Part shown: piece after piece, positions 30,242 to 39,469 of the stretch
How the letters are laid out: every line of letters begins with the position of its first letter
Numbering within the stretch: position 1 is the first letter of the stretch
Source: CAWAND01 sp963727915
GTDB taxonomy: Bacteria > Chloroflexota > Anaerolineae > Anaerolineales > E44-bin32
Direction of reading: 5' to 3'
Assembly (NCBI GenBank): GCA_963727915.1
Contig: CAVSID010000004.1
Span: 558,001 to 622,000, forward strand
DNA length: 64,000 nt
The notes under the pieces: model-generated
Databases searched by the model: none
What the model saw: only the letters and a program-made list of their open reading frames with translations
Told to the model about the DNA's origin: nothing
Program-made: the position numbers and the translations under genes

Positions 30242-31606
30242 CTAGCCGTAAGCCGTGTCTTTATGGGTGGGGCCACCGGCCCCTTGGCGGGCGAATTTGA
30301 ACAGCAAGAAAGCATCGGCGCCGAACAGTGAGAGATAGACCAGGGTGAACAGAATCAGAGAGGTCAGCACCTCCCAGGAGGTCACGCTTTTCGAAACAGC
30401 ATCCTCCGTCCGCTGCAGGCCGAACACAATCCACGGCTGCCGGCCAATCTCGGTGAACATCCAGCCGGTGGTGTTGGCGAAATAGGGGAGCACGATCGCC
30501 AGGGGAAGGAGCTTGAACAATCTGGAAGCGTCCGAAAGCGTGTTGCGCAGCGTCTTGGCCAGAGCCCAGCCTCCCAACGCCAGCATCAGGAATCCCACCC
30601 CGACCATGAACCTGAATGTCCAGTAGGAGACGGCGACCGGGGGAATGTAGTTGCCCGCTCCGTAGGTCGCCTGATACGCTTCTTGCAGCTCCTTGATGCC
30701 CTGAACCTCGCCGGTGGGTTGGTTGTAGGCGAGGATGCTCAGCAAATAGGGGATGCGAATGGCAAACACGTCCTTCAACTGCGGCTCATTGCCGATGGTG
30801 AACAACGACATCGATGCCGGGTCCTGGCTTTCCCACAGTGCCTCCGCCGCTGCCATCTTCATCGGCTGGGTTCGCACCATATGCTGGGCCTGGCTGTGCC
30901 CGACAATGATCACCAAACACGTGGCCACGACGGCATACACGGCGCCCCATTTGAAGGATTGCTGAAAGACATCCAGATTGGTCGATTTGCGCAGCAGGTG
31001 ATAGGCGCTGATTCCCAAGACAAAGAATGCGCCCGTGGTCATCGAGGCCGCCAGGACATGCGGAAACTGGGTCCACACATGCGGGTTGGTCAACAGTGCC
31101 CAAAAATCGACCATCTCGGCGCGGCCGTTGCGCAGGACATAGCCCACGGGCTCCTGCATGAACGAGTTGGCGATCAAGATCCACAGAGCAGACAGATTTG
31201 AACCCAAGGCGACCAGCCAAATCGACGCTGCGTGGAGGCGCTTGGAGACACGTTCCCAACCGAAGATCCACACACCCAGAAAGGTCAATTCAAGGAAGAA
31301 CGCCAACAGGGCCTCGATCGCCAGTGGGGCGCCGAAGATGTCTCCCATGAATCGCGAATACTCGGCCCAGTTCATGCCGAATTGGAACTCGAGCACGATC
31401 CCGGTGACCACCCCCACAGCAAAGTTGATCACGAACAACCTGCCCCAGAATTTGGTCATCCGCAAGTACAGCTCGTCGCCACTGCGAACGTATAGCGTCT
31501 CCATAAGGGCCACCAGAATGGAGAGCCCAAGCGTGAGTGGCACGAGGAAGAAGTGAAATGTGGCTGTGATGCCGAATTGCAGGCGGGCCAAGGTGAGCGC
31601 ATCCAT
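30242..31606 (-). CDS. cydA: Cytochrome bd quinol oxidase subunit I
   Basis: The haem-carrying subunit of the bd oxidase, 454 residues, intact. The haem b595 ligand region is in ITATFHFFLVPLTLGLSILV, the FEFQFG-like motif appears as LEFQFGMNWAEYSRFMGDIF, and the haem b558 His is in WTQFPHVLAASMTTGAFFVL. The terminal haem region reads TEIGRQPWIVFGLQRT. The Q-loop is short, as in most non-enterobacterial enzymes. The ATG at 31604-31606 has GGAGG upstream. A weak Rex-like site lies about 45 bases before the start, which fits the common control of cyd genes by Rex. Confidence 0.96.
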   Translation of the reverse strand: MDALTLARLQFGITATFHFFLVPLTLGLSILVALMETLYVRSGDELYLRMTKFWGRLFVINFAVGVVTGIVLEFQFGMNWAEYSRFMGDIFGAPLAIEALLAFFLELTFLGVWIFGWERVSKRLHAASIWLVALGSNLSALWILIANSFMQEPVGYVLRNGRAEMVDFWALLTNPHVWTQFPHVLAASMTTGAFFVLGISAYHLLRKSTNLDVFQQSFKWGAVYAVVATCLVIIVGHSQAQHMVRTQPMKMAAAEALWESQDPASMSLFTIGNEPQLKDVFAIRIPYLLSILAYNQPTGEVQGIKELQEAYQATYGAGNYIPPVAVSYWTFRFMVGVGFLMLALGGWALAKTLRNTLSDASRLFKLLPLAIVLPYFANTTGWMFTEIGRQPWIVFGLQRTEDAVSKSVTSWEVLTSLILFTLVYLSLFGADAFLLFKFARQGAGGPTHKDTAYG

Positions 31607-31648
31607 CCAGAGACCTCCCGGTGCACCACGAGCTTGACATGGGGCAAT

Positions 31649-31666
31649 TAGTGAAATTTGGCACAA
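31649..31666 (-). promoter_or_regulatory. Weak Rex-like site upstream of cydA
   Basis: On the minus strand TTGTGCC-AAAT-TTCACTA matches the Rex consensus TTGTGAA-N4-TTCACAA at 11 of 14 specified positions. It lies 43-60 bases before the cydA start codon. cydAB is a well-known Rex target in other bacteria, which raises the plausibility of this degenerate site. Confidence 0.45.
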
Positions 31667-31747
31667 ATAGCGTACGCGCCCGGCGGTCCACCCGCCAAGT
31701 AACGAATGTCACGCCTGGCTGGGAGGGGAGTCCCCGTGCAAGCAAAA

Positions 31748-31765
31748 GCCCGGCTCGCGCCGGGC
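31748..31765 (-). terminator. Terminator of folE
   Basis: On the minus strand GCCCGGC-GCGA-GCCGGGC is followed by TTTTGCTT. It lies 32 bases after the folE stop. Confidence 0.75.
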
Positions 31766-31796
31766 CGGTAGGACAGCGGCAATAGCGAAGAGCAGC

Positions 31797-32420
31797 TTAG
31801 ATAGAAAACTCCGGGCCAGGCCGGCTGACGTGGTCCAGAAACTCCTGTCGAGTCTTGGGATTCTCCTGGAAGGTGCCACATAGCGCACTGGTGACCATGA
31901 CAGCGTTGGCCTTCTTCACCCCGCGCATGGCGGCGCACAGATGCCAGCCTTCGACGACGACACCCACCCCCATCGGCTTGAGCACGGCGTCCAAGAAGTC
32001 AGCGATTTGGCGGGTCATCCGTTCCTGCACCTGGAGGCGGCGGGAAAACAGATCGACCACCCTGGGGATCTTGGACAAGCCGATCACCTTGTCCGACGGG
32101 ATATAGGCCACATGTGCCCGTCCCAGAAATGGGATCATGTGATGCTCGCACAGGCTGTAGAACTCGATGTTCTTGACCACCACCATGTCGCAGTAGTCAA
32201 CGTCGAACAAGGCATCGTTGATGAGCGCATATGGATCCACCCGGTAGCCAGCCAACAGTTCATCGTACATTCTGGCCACGCGCTTCGGGGTCTGTTCGAG
32301 ACCCTGCCGGTCGATGTCTTCACCAAAGGCGGTGAGCAGGCCGGTGACGGCGTCCTCGACCTCACGCTTGGCGACTCCCACACCCCCTAAAAGTTCGGCG
32401 GCAGCTTCAATGTCGTGCAT
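31797..32420 (-). CDS. folE: GTP cyclohydrolase I
   Basis: The first enzyme of tetrahydrofolate synthesis, converting GTP to dihydroneopterin triphosphate. The 207-residue frame is intact from ATG 32418-32420 with GGAGG upstream. Zinc ligands and active-site residues appear in YSLCEHHMIPFLGRAHVAYI and WHLCAAMRGVKKANAVMVTS; the GLSKIPRVVDLFSRRLQVQE segment is diagnostic. It is divergent from the SDR-folB-folK operon that supplies later steps. Confidence 0.96.
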   Translation of the reverse strand: MHDIEAAAELLGGVGVAKREVEDAVTGLLTAFGEDIDRQGLEQTPKRVARMYDELLAGYRVDPYALINDALFDVDYCDMVVVKNIEFYSLCEHHMIPFLGRAHVAYIPSDKVIGLSKIPRVVDLFSRRLQVQERMTRQIADFLDAVLKPMGVGVVVEGWHLCAAMRGVKKANAVMVTSALCGTFQENPKTRQEFLDHVSRPGPEFSI

Positions 32421-32527
32421 TGTGACCTCCGAATTCACGCTTCAATCCTGCATCCTACCATAGCCAGGGGCCGATCTCGAGCGGCCGTTCTGGAGGCAGG
32501 CCGGCTAATGATTGTACAATGGGGCTT

Positions 32528-33272
32528 ATGGAGATGACGGAACTCTCTCAAGGGCCGCACCGCCTTGGTGACGGGGGCAGGACGCCGGCTGGGCCGCGCT
32601 TTTGCGCTGGGCCTCGCCGCCGCCGGCGCCGATCTGGCGATCCACTACCACGGTTCTCGGGACGGCGCCGAGGCCACGGCCGCCGAAGCCGGCCAACATG
32701 GCGTCCGTACCGGCATGTTTCAGGCTAACCTGGGCGATGTCCAGCAGGCGGCCAAGCTGATCGACAGCGCGGCGTCAGCCATGGGACGCGTGGATGTCCT
32801 GGTCAACAGTGCCGCCATCTTCGAACCCCTCGGCCCGGATGAGACTGATCTGGACGCCTGGGTCCGTCATATGCGCATCAACCTGACGTCGCCCTTCTTC
32901 CTGACGCAGGCTTTCGCTCGCCGGCTCGACGGTGCCCCCGGATCGGTGGTCAACGTGCTCGATTGGCGCGCCTTGCGGCCCGGAGCCGATCATTTCCCGT
33001 ACACGGTGAGCAAGGCGGGCCTGGCCGCCGTCACCAAGAGCTTGGCCCAGGCCTATGCCCCACACATCCGCGTCAACGCCTTGGCGTTGGGGGCCATCCT
33101 GCCTCCCAGCGACCACGGAGACTCACCGAGCGATGCGCCGATTGAAGACGTACCAGCGGCGCGTTGGGGCGCGGTCGAAGAGGCCGTGCAAGGCCTGGTT
33201 TTCCTCGTTGGGGGTCCGGCTTATGTGACAGGGCAGATTCTCTACATCGACGGCGGCCGCCACCTCACCTAA
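32528..33272 (+). CDS. Short-chain dehydrogenase, PTR1/FolM-like pteridine reductase
   Basis: An NADPH-type short-chain dehydrogenase of about 247 residues. The cofactor motif reads VTGAGRRLGRAFALGLA, the TG-x3-R-x-G form typical of pteridine reductases rather than the common TG-x3-G-x-G form. The NSAAIFEPL loop, the catalytic Tyr-x3-Lys in YTVSKAGLAAV and the final GQILYIDGGRHLT follow. A frameshift near 32550 separates the start (ATG 32528 or 32534) from the Rossmann motif. Location between folE and folB-folK supports a role in reducing dihydrofolate or a dihydropterin (FolM-like), but a different substrate is possible. Confidence 0.82.
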
Positions 33273-33285
33273 GGAGCAGACGCGT

Positions 33286-33655
33286 ATGCCTGACGACAAA
33301 GTCATCATCCGGGACCTCCTAGTGCGGGGCGTCATCGGGATAAATGACTGGGAGCGCGAGGTCGAGCAGGACATTCTCGTCAATCTGACGCTGTTTGCCG
33401 ATCTCAGGAAACCCGGCACCAGCGACGACATCGACGACACGGTCAACTACCGTACGGTGGCCAAGCTGGTGATCGACCATGTCTCGTCGCACCAACCCTT
33501 CACCGTAGAAGCCCTGGCGGCCGACATCGCCAAGCTGTGCCTCGCCCAGCCGCATGTGAACGCGCGCAGGGTGCGTGTCGAGAAGCCGGGCGCATCTGCG
33601 CTTTGCGCAGTCCGTCGGCGTCGAGATCGAACGCGAGGCATCCGACTTTGCCTGA
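33286..33655 (+). CDS. folB: Dihydroneopterin aldolase
   Basis: It cleaves dihydroneopterin to 6-hydroxymethyl-dihydropterin in folate synthesis. Family landmarks are VIIRDLLVRGVIGINDWERE, DDTVNYRTVAKLVIDHV and FTVEALAADIAKLCLAQ, the last with the catalytic region. A frameshift near 33595 hides the end, which reads LRFAQSVGVEIEREASDFA after repair, with TGA at 33653-33655. The folK start follows after one base. Confidence 0.92.
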
Positions 33656-33656
33656 G

Positions 33657-34177
33657 ATGGCCATCATTGCCCTCGGATCGAATGTCAACGCCGAGCAAGT
33701 CCTGCCGTTGGCCGTGAAGGCCCTGACCGATTTGGGCCAGGTGTGCAAAGTGCTCGACGGCCTACGAGAACCCGGCCGTCGGACCCTCCGGACAGCCCGA
33801 TTTTCTCAACGCCGCCGTATGGCTTGATACGGATGAAGTCGCCGGGCAGCTTGCGCCAGCGCCTGCATGACATCGAGCAACGCCTAGGCCGGCAACCGGA
33901 CGCCGATCGCTACGCGCCGCGGACCGTGGATCTCGATCTGTGTCTGTGGGATCGGCAGGTTGACCATAGCGGCGACCACCCGCTCCCCGATCCGGATTTG
34001 CTCACGCGAGCTTATCTGGCCGAGATTGTCGCCGAACTCGTGCCTGAGCTCGAGCACCCGGTCACCGGGGAGACGATGCGGGCCATCGCCGATCGCCTGG
34101 CGCCCGGCGCCGATCTCCGCCCCCGACCCACTGTGACGGCCGAGATGCGCGTAGCCGGGAACGTGGGCTCAAGCTGA
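33657..34177 (+). CDS. folK: 2-amino-4-hydroxy-6-hydroxymethyldihydropteridine pyrophosphokinase
   Basis: HPPK of about 172 residues that pyrophosphorylates 6-hydroxymethyl-dihydropterin before folP. It opens MAIIALGSNVNAEQVLPLAV and has the hallmark RYAPRTVDLDLCLWDRQVD with the Asp pair that binds magnesium. The middle region (33760-33840) contains at least two frameshifts; after repair it reads SGQPDFLNAAV-like sequence. folP is not present in the window. Confidence 0.9.
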
Positions 34178-34254
34178 TGCTTTGCCATGCCGTCGTTCCC
34201 CCCCTGTGCGGAATATCCGGGCGACGCCATTGATCATGGAAGGGGCTTCCCTGC

Positions 34255-35642
34255 ATGGCACGTGAGACGGCCGACGTTGTGATCTGTGGCGGCGGGATCG
34301 CCGGCGTCTCGGCGGCCTACCATTTGGTGGTCCAGCCACGGCATCCAAAACGTGGTCCTGGTAGATGAGCTGCCGCCGCTTTCTCTGACCAGCGACAAGT
34401 CGACCGAGTGTTATCGCAACTGGTGGCCGGGCCCCGGCGACGCCATGGTCCAACTGATGAATCGCAGCATCGATCTGCTGGAAACATGGGCGGATGAGAG
34501 CGGTAACGCCATTCAGCTTAACCGTCGAGGCTATCTCTTCGCCACGGCCGACCCCGCCAAGATTGACGACTACCTCGCCATCAGCCGCGAGGCCGAAGCC
34601 AACGGCGCCGGACCGCTTCGGATCCACCGCGGCCAGCCGGATGACCCCGAGTACATACCTGCTCCGCCGGAAGGCTTCCACGACCTGCCCACCGGCGCCG
34701 ACCTGTTCATCGAGCCGGATCTGATTCATCGACAGTTTCCCTACCTGGCGTCGGACACGGTTGGCGTCCTGCACGCCCGCCGCTGCGGCTGGTTCAGCGG
34801 CCAGCAGGTGGGAAAGCTGCTGCTTGAACGGGCCAAGCAGGCCGGCCTGCGGTTGGTCGACCGGCCGGGTGGACGGCGTCGACCACGGAGAACGCGTGCG
34901 CTGCTGTTCATGTCAGCACGCACGAAGGCTCGCTGAACATCGACACCGACCAGTTCGTCCTGGCTGCCGGACCGAAGTCGCAAGCGGTGGGTGCGCTGCT
35001 CGGCATCGAGCTTCCCGATCTTCTGCGAGCTCCACGCCAAGGTGTCCATGGCTGATCCCGATGGGGCCGTGCCCAGATCGGCCCCCCTGGTGATCTGGTC
35101 GGACGAGCAGACCCTGGAGTGGCCCGCCGAAGAAAGGGGCCTGCTGGCTGAGGATCCCGAGTCGGCCTGGCTGCTCGACCCGCTTGCCGGCGGGCGTGCA
35201 CGTCCGCCCGGAGGGGGCCGGCGACAGCCCAATCATCCTCATCCTGTGGACCTATGATCTCGACCCGGTCGAGCCCAAGTTCCCGCCCGATTTCGATCAG
35301 GTGGTCTATCCTGAAGTCGCTCTGCGAGGCCTATCACGAATGATCCCGGGCCTGAAGCCCTATATCGGCCGCATGCCCAAGCCGTACGTGGACGGCGGCT
35401 ACTACGTGAAGACTCAGGAGAACCGGCTGCTGGCCGGGCCGTTGCCGGTGGAAGGAGCCTACATCCTGGGGGCGCTTTCGGGGTACGGCCTGATGGCTTC
35501 GCCGGCCGCCGGCGAGCTGTTGGCCGCCCATGTGGCGGGGGCGCAGCTGCCGCCCTATGCACGCTGGTTCGACTTGGCTCGCTATATGGAAGACGACTAC
35601 CAGCGATTGCTCGTAACCTGGGGCGCTTCCGGGCAGCTGTAG
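34255..35642 (+). CDS. FAD-dependent oxidoreductase, DAO (glycine/sarcosine oxidase-like) family
   Basis: A flavoprotein of about 460 residues related to D-amino acid, glycine or sarcosine oxidases/dehydrogenases. The dinucleotide motif is in DVVICGGGIAGVSAAYHL at the N-terminus. Next come TSDKSTECYRNWWPGPGDAM and the C-terminal FAD-closing region EGAYILGALSGYGLMASPAA. Frameshifts lie near 34330, 34875, 35015 and 35190. Neighbours on the other strand are a DapA-family lyase and a cyclase-family hydrolase, which hints at catabolism of an unusual amino acid, but the substrate is unknown. Confidence 0.82.
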
Positions 35643-35657
35643 ATCACTCGCCCTTGT

Positions 35658-36560
35658 TCACAGGATCTCCGCTTCGCGCAGGATCCGCTCGACGTCAGCC
35701 CGATCCGACTCCGACAACCCCTGCAGGGGCCCACGGACCGGCCCTCCGTAGTACCCCATCAGATCCAGCCCCGCCTTGAGCCCGGGCACACCATACTGGC
35801 TGGTCACCGCACGGTTGGGCGCCAACATCGCCTGCTGGATTGCCCGGGCGCCTTCAATATCCCCCCCCACGAAACAGAGACATCAGGCGCGCCAGACTGC
35901 CCAGCCGCTAGATTGCCCAAGGCGGGCACACAGCCCACGGCGCCAACGCTCAAGCCCGCCAAAAGAAAACTGGCCGACCCAGCCAAGATCTGGAAGTCGG
36001 GCGGGGTGGCGGCCACGATGCCAGCGATGCGGACGATATCCCCCCCACTGTCCTTCATGCCGATGATCCGCGGATGGCTGGCGAGTTCCTTGACGGCCTC
36101 GAGAGGCAGGTTCAGCCCGGTGTTTGCCGGCACGTTGTAAAGGATCAAGGGGACTGATGAGCGATCGGCGATGAAGACGTAATGCTTCACGAGGGCCTCA
36201 GCCGTCATCAGGGCTTTGTAGTAGCTGGGCGTCACGAGAAGCAGCGCGTCGGCGCCGATTTCGGCCATGGCTTCGCACAAGGCGAGCGACCCACGCGTTC
36301 GATTCAGCGCCCGCCCCGCCGATCAGGAGACGTTCCTGCGGTATCACCTGGCGTGCCGCCCCGACAACGGCCAGCCGTTCATCCGGTGTGAGAAACACGA
36401 ATTCGCCGTTGGAGCCACCGACGACATAGCCATCGAGCGGCTCAGCATTCCAACGCTTCAGGTTGGTTTGGAAGGCGTCCAGTTGCAGATCACCCTGGCT
36501 GTCGAATGCCGTGGGGACGGGAGGGAAGAGCCCCGCCAGGGATAGTTTCGGGTCTGACAC
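35658..36560 (-). CDS. Dihydrodipicolinate synthase / N-acetylneuraminate lyase family aldolase
   Basis: A class I aldolase of about 300 residues. The phosphate or carboxylate loop is GGSNGEFVFLTPDER, followed by VPLILYNVPANTGLNLPLEA, and the Schiff-base Lys is in IIGMKDSGGDIVRI. Frames shift near 36290 and 35870. The GTG start at 36558-36560 has AGGAG upstream. The Gly-Gly-Ser loop differs from the Gly-Thr-Thr-Gly-Glu of true DapA, so a catabolic lyase such as a keto-deoxy sugar, hydroxyglutarate or hydroxyproline aldolase is more likely than lysine synthesis. Confidence 0.85.
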
Positions 36561-36967
36561 GCCAAGGGCTCCTAGCCCAACGCCGTCTTGTTGAACGAAT
36601 CCACCGCTCTTCTGAACGGCGTGGCGGATCCGGTCATCTGGGATGTCGGCCACATCATGGTAGGCGACACCGTCCAGCCAAATCACCAGTGACTCGTCGG
36701 CCGCCGTGGAAAAGTCGATCTTTCGATCGGCCAGATCGGGATGGTCACCGAGTTCTGCCTGCACTAAGGACTCGATCTCCTCGCTGATGGGTGTGGCCAC
36801 CTTCTCCCCGGGGTCGATCCTTGCATCCTTCAGAGCCTGCAGGGATTCCGGTGTCTCGTTTCCTCTTCTTCGGTTCGGCTGCGGACCACCTGCATCCAGA
36901 TCAGCAGCAGAACCCCCAAGACGATGAGCAGCGCGACAGCCACAATGCCCAGTTGTGTTGCACTCAT
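36561..36967 (-). CDS. Small membrane-anchored protein, unknown function
   Basis: A protein of roughly 130 residues read across a frameshift near 36865. It begins MSATQLGIVAVALLIVLGVL with one membrane helix, followed by a charged Arg/Glu patch and a soluble part with ARIDPGEKVATPISEEIESL and DESLVIWLDGVAYHDVADIP. The stop is uncertain because the frame reads directly into the aldolase; a TAG one frame away at 36572-36574 is the likely true end. It shares an mRNA with the DapA-family and cyclase genes. I do not recognise the family. Confidence 0.6.
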
Positions 36968-36988
36968 ACTAAAACCCCTTTCGGGAGG

Positions 36989-37621
36989 TCAAACTCCGAC
37001 CAGAATGGCACGTGCTGGGGCTCCATCGGCCCCGACCAGTTTAACGGGCAGGCAGTGCAAGGTGTACCGGCCCTGTGTGACATCTGAGAGATTGAGGCCC
37101 TCCACAACGATCACGCCAGCCGAGAGCAGGATGCGATGGGTCGGTCCGACAGCCCCCCAGGGTGCCACCGACAGGTAGTCCACGCCGACCAAGCGCACGC
37201 CTTTGTCTACCAGCCACTCGGCTCCGCTGGCGTCGATCGCGACAAAGTCTTTGCGAAACCTGGTGTCACCCGCAGCCCACAGTTTCGAATTGCAAGTCTT
37301 GAAAAGCAGGCGGCGCGTTCGCTGCGGGATGCGGGCCCGCTCCAAGGTCGCCTTGTCGAGCACGTTGGCCTGGGGCAGGTTGACCACGTATGCCCGGCCG
37401 TTGAGATCCTTCAATGAAAGCTCGTCCGCACTTGCACCACCATCGATGAAGTGCGCCGGGGCATCGACGTGGGTCCCGATGTGGACACAAGACGACCATT
37501 GGGTGGCATTGACCGCTTGGCCCCCGGCGATCGTAGAGAACCGCTCAAGTTTGAGCGGTGGATCGCCTGGCCAGATCGGCATCCCCGGTGCAACCCCCAG
37601 CGAGATATCGTGGATCGTCAT
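36989..37621 (-). CDS. Cyclase family protein (kynurenine formamidase-like)
   Basis: A metal-dependent hydrolase of 210 residues in the PF04199 cyclase/formamidase family. The signature H-x-G-T-H-x-D-x-P-x-H is visible in HIGTHVDAPAHFIDGGA (near residue 50). The start ATG 37619-37621 has AGGAGG upstream and opens MTIHDISLGVAPGMPIWPGD. It is the first gene of a minus-strand group with the small membrane protein and the aldolase. Known members hydrolyse N-formylkynurenine, isatin or related cyclic amides; the substrate here is unknown. Confidence 0.85.
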   Translation of the reverse strand: MTIHDISLGVAPGMPIWPGDPPLKLERFSTIAGGQAVNATQWSSCVHIGTHVDAPAHFIDGGASADELSLKDLNGRAYVVNLPQANVLDKATLERARIPQRTRRLLFKTCNSKLWAAGDTRFRKDFVAIDASGAEWLVDKGVRLVGVDYLSVAPWGAVGPTHRILLSAGVIVVEGLNLSDVTQGRYTLHCLPVKLVGADGAPARAILVGV

Positions 37622-37711
37622 CCCGTCCTCCTGAGGAGAGCATTCTAGCGTTAGAATGGGCCAGGCGCAATTTCGCGTCGGCTGTTTCCCGCTTCCCGAC
37701 AGGAGCTTTTT

Positions 37712-39073
37712 GTGACGGATTTTGCCCACCTCGACGCCACAATCGATTCCCAGCTCCCATCTCAACTGGAAACCCTTGTGCGCCTGTGCGCCCAGCCCAG
37801 TATCGCCGCCCAAAACGTCGGCATGCAAGAATGCGCCGAACTGGTCGCCGGGATGCTGCAAGCGCGGGGGTTCGAAACATCAATTCTCCCAACCGATGGT
37901 CAGCCGGTGGTGTTCGCCGAGCGCGAGGGGATCTCCGATCGAACGCTGCTCTTCTACAACCACTTTGACGTTCAGCCCCCGGAGCCCCTCGATCTCTGGG
38001 AATCGCCGCCGTTCGAACCGGAAATCAGGCAGGGCAAGATCTACGCACGGGGTGTCAGCGACGACAAGGGCCACATCGTCTGCCGGCTGGCTGCGCTTGA
38101 CGCCATCCTGGCCGACCAGGGTGAGTTGCCCTGCAATGTGAAGTTTGTGATCGAAGGGGAGGAGGAGATCGGCAGTCCCAATTTGCCGGCCTTCGTAGCC
38201 TCGCACAAGGAATTGCTGGCTGCCGACGCCTGCATCTGGGAATTTGGCGGTGTCGATTACGAGGGCCGGCCAGGACAAGAAGCGGGCCTGCGCGGTATCT
38301 GCTACGTGGAGTTGGTCGCCCGAACGGGCACCCTGGACGCACACTCCGGGTTGGGAGGCGGGATCTTCCCCAATGCCGCCTGGCGCTTGACGTGGGCGCT
38401 CGGGACCCTGAAGGGACCGGACGAGAAGATCCGCATCCCCGGATTCTATGACAAAGTCATCCTACCCACCGCCCGGGATCTGGAGCTTCTTGGCGAGTTG
38501 CCGGAGGTGGCTGAAAGCTACAAAGAAACCTACGGGCTCAAGGGTTTTATCAAGGGGCTGAGCGGCGGGATCGATCTTCACCGGGAGGAGGTCTTCACCC
38601 CCACCTGCACTATTTGCGGCCTCACCTCCGGCTATCAGGGGCCAGGCACGAAGACGGTTTTGCCGGCCGAAGCCCGCGCCAAAGTCGATTTTCGTCTTGT
38701 GCCGGACCAGGACCCGGGGGAGATCTTCGAGCTGCTCAAGGCACATCTGGCACATGAAGGCTTTGATGACATCGAGGTAGAACTGCTCGGCAGCGAGCCC
38801 CCAGGGCGAACCGACCCCGACGACCCATTCCTTCAGATGGTGGTCGAAAGCGCCACGTCGGTCTACGGCCAGCCGCAGATGATCGAGCCAATCTCTGGTG
38901 GCTCAGGGCCCGTCCACGCCTTCATCGCCCATCTGGGCGTACCGGTAGCGATGGCCGGCATCAGCTACCCCGGAAGCAGGATCCATGCGCCCAATGAAAA
39001 CGTGGTTATCGATAACTTCGCCAAGGGCATCAAGCACACGGCGCACATCATCATGAATTTCGCACAGGCTTGA
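37712..39073 (+). CDS. M20 family metallopeptidase (dipeptidase-like)
   Basis: A zinc peptidase of 453 residues with an intact frame. Metal ligands are in LLFYNHFDVQPPEPLDLWES (His, Asp), GVSDDKGHIV (bridging Asp), EGEEEIGSPNLPAFV (Glu pair) and the C-terminal His in GSRIHAPNENV. The dimerisation domain lies about residues 190-340. The GTG at 37712 has AGGAG upstream. The sequence style fits the dipeptidase or carnosinase-like branch (M20 with YSGGSGPV-type loop). It is divergent from the cyclase gene. Confidence 0.93.
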   Translation: MTDFAHLDATIDSQLPSQLETLVRLCAQPSIAAQNVGMQECAELVAGMLQARGFETSILPTDGQPVVFAEREGISDRTLLFYNHFDVQPPEPLDLWESPPFEPEIRQGKIYARGVSDDKGHIVCRLAALDAILADQGELPCNVKFVIEGEEEIGSPNLPAFVASHKELLAADACIWEFGGVDYEGRPGQEAGLRGICYVELVARTGTLDAHSGLGGGIFPNAAWRLTWALGTLKGPDEKIRIPGFYDKVILPTARDLELLGELPEVAESYKETYGLKGFIKGLSGGIDLHREEVFTPTCTICGLTSGYQGPGTKTVLPAEARAKVDFRLVPDQDPGEIFELLKAHLAHEGFDDIEVELLGSEPPGRTDPDDPFLQMVVESATSVYGQPQMIEPISGGSGPVHAFIAHLGVPVAMAGISYPGSRIHAPNENVVIDNFAKGIKHTAHIIMNFAQA

Positions 39074-39098
39074 ACGAAGCCCGGGGGTCAGCTATAAT
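39070..39098 (+). promoter_or_regulatory. Promoter of tRNA-Pro
   Basis: TTGAAC (39070-39075), a 17-base spacer and a perfect TATAAT (39093-39098) lie 11 bases before the tRNA. The -35 box overlaps the last codon and stop of the M20 peptidase gene. Confidence 0.85.
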
Positions 39099-39109
39099 CC
39101 GAGGACCGT

Positions 39110-39186
39110 CGGGGCGTGGCGCAGCCCGGTAGCGCACCTGCATGGGGTGCAGGGGGTCGGCGGTTCAAATCCGCCCGCCCCGACCA
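39110..39186 (+). tRNA. tRNA-Pro (GGG anticodon)
   Basis: The acceptor arms CGGGGCG and CGCCCCG pair fully, CCA is encoded, and the T arm reads GGCGG-TTCAAAT-CCGCC. The anticodon stem CCTGC / GCAGG holds the loop ATGGGGT with anticodon GGG, which reads CCC proline codons. Confidence 0.95.
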
Positions 39187-39188
39187 AA

Positions 39189-39211
39189 GGCCGCCTGGGA
39201 TCCAGGCGGCC
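39189..39211 (+). terminator. Terminator of tRNA-Pro
   Basis: GGCCGCCTGG and CCAGGCGGCC form a perfect 10-bp stem with a 3-base loop two bases after the tRNA CCA end, followed by TT. Confidence 0.75.
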
Positions 39212-39469
39212 TTCGCATTCACGCCGTGGCGCCAATTCACGTACCTAACCGGCGCCGCCTGCAACATGTGGTGCGTTTGTCGCCGATCCGTGCGTCCCCC
39301 CAACATCCGCGGGGCGATGGCATGTCTTGGAAACTCGCGCCGTCTTCACCGCCGCTCAATTCCCGTCCAGCCTCGCTCAGCTTGACAAACCGCGCCATGT
39401 GGGTACCCTGCAATCAGGAAACGTTCCCGGCATTTTCCTATCATTGTCCCAGCCTAGACCCCCTGGTCG

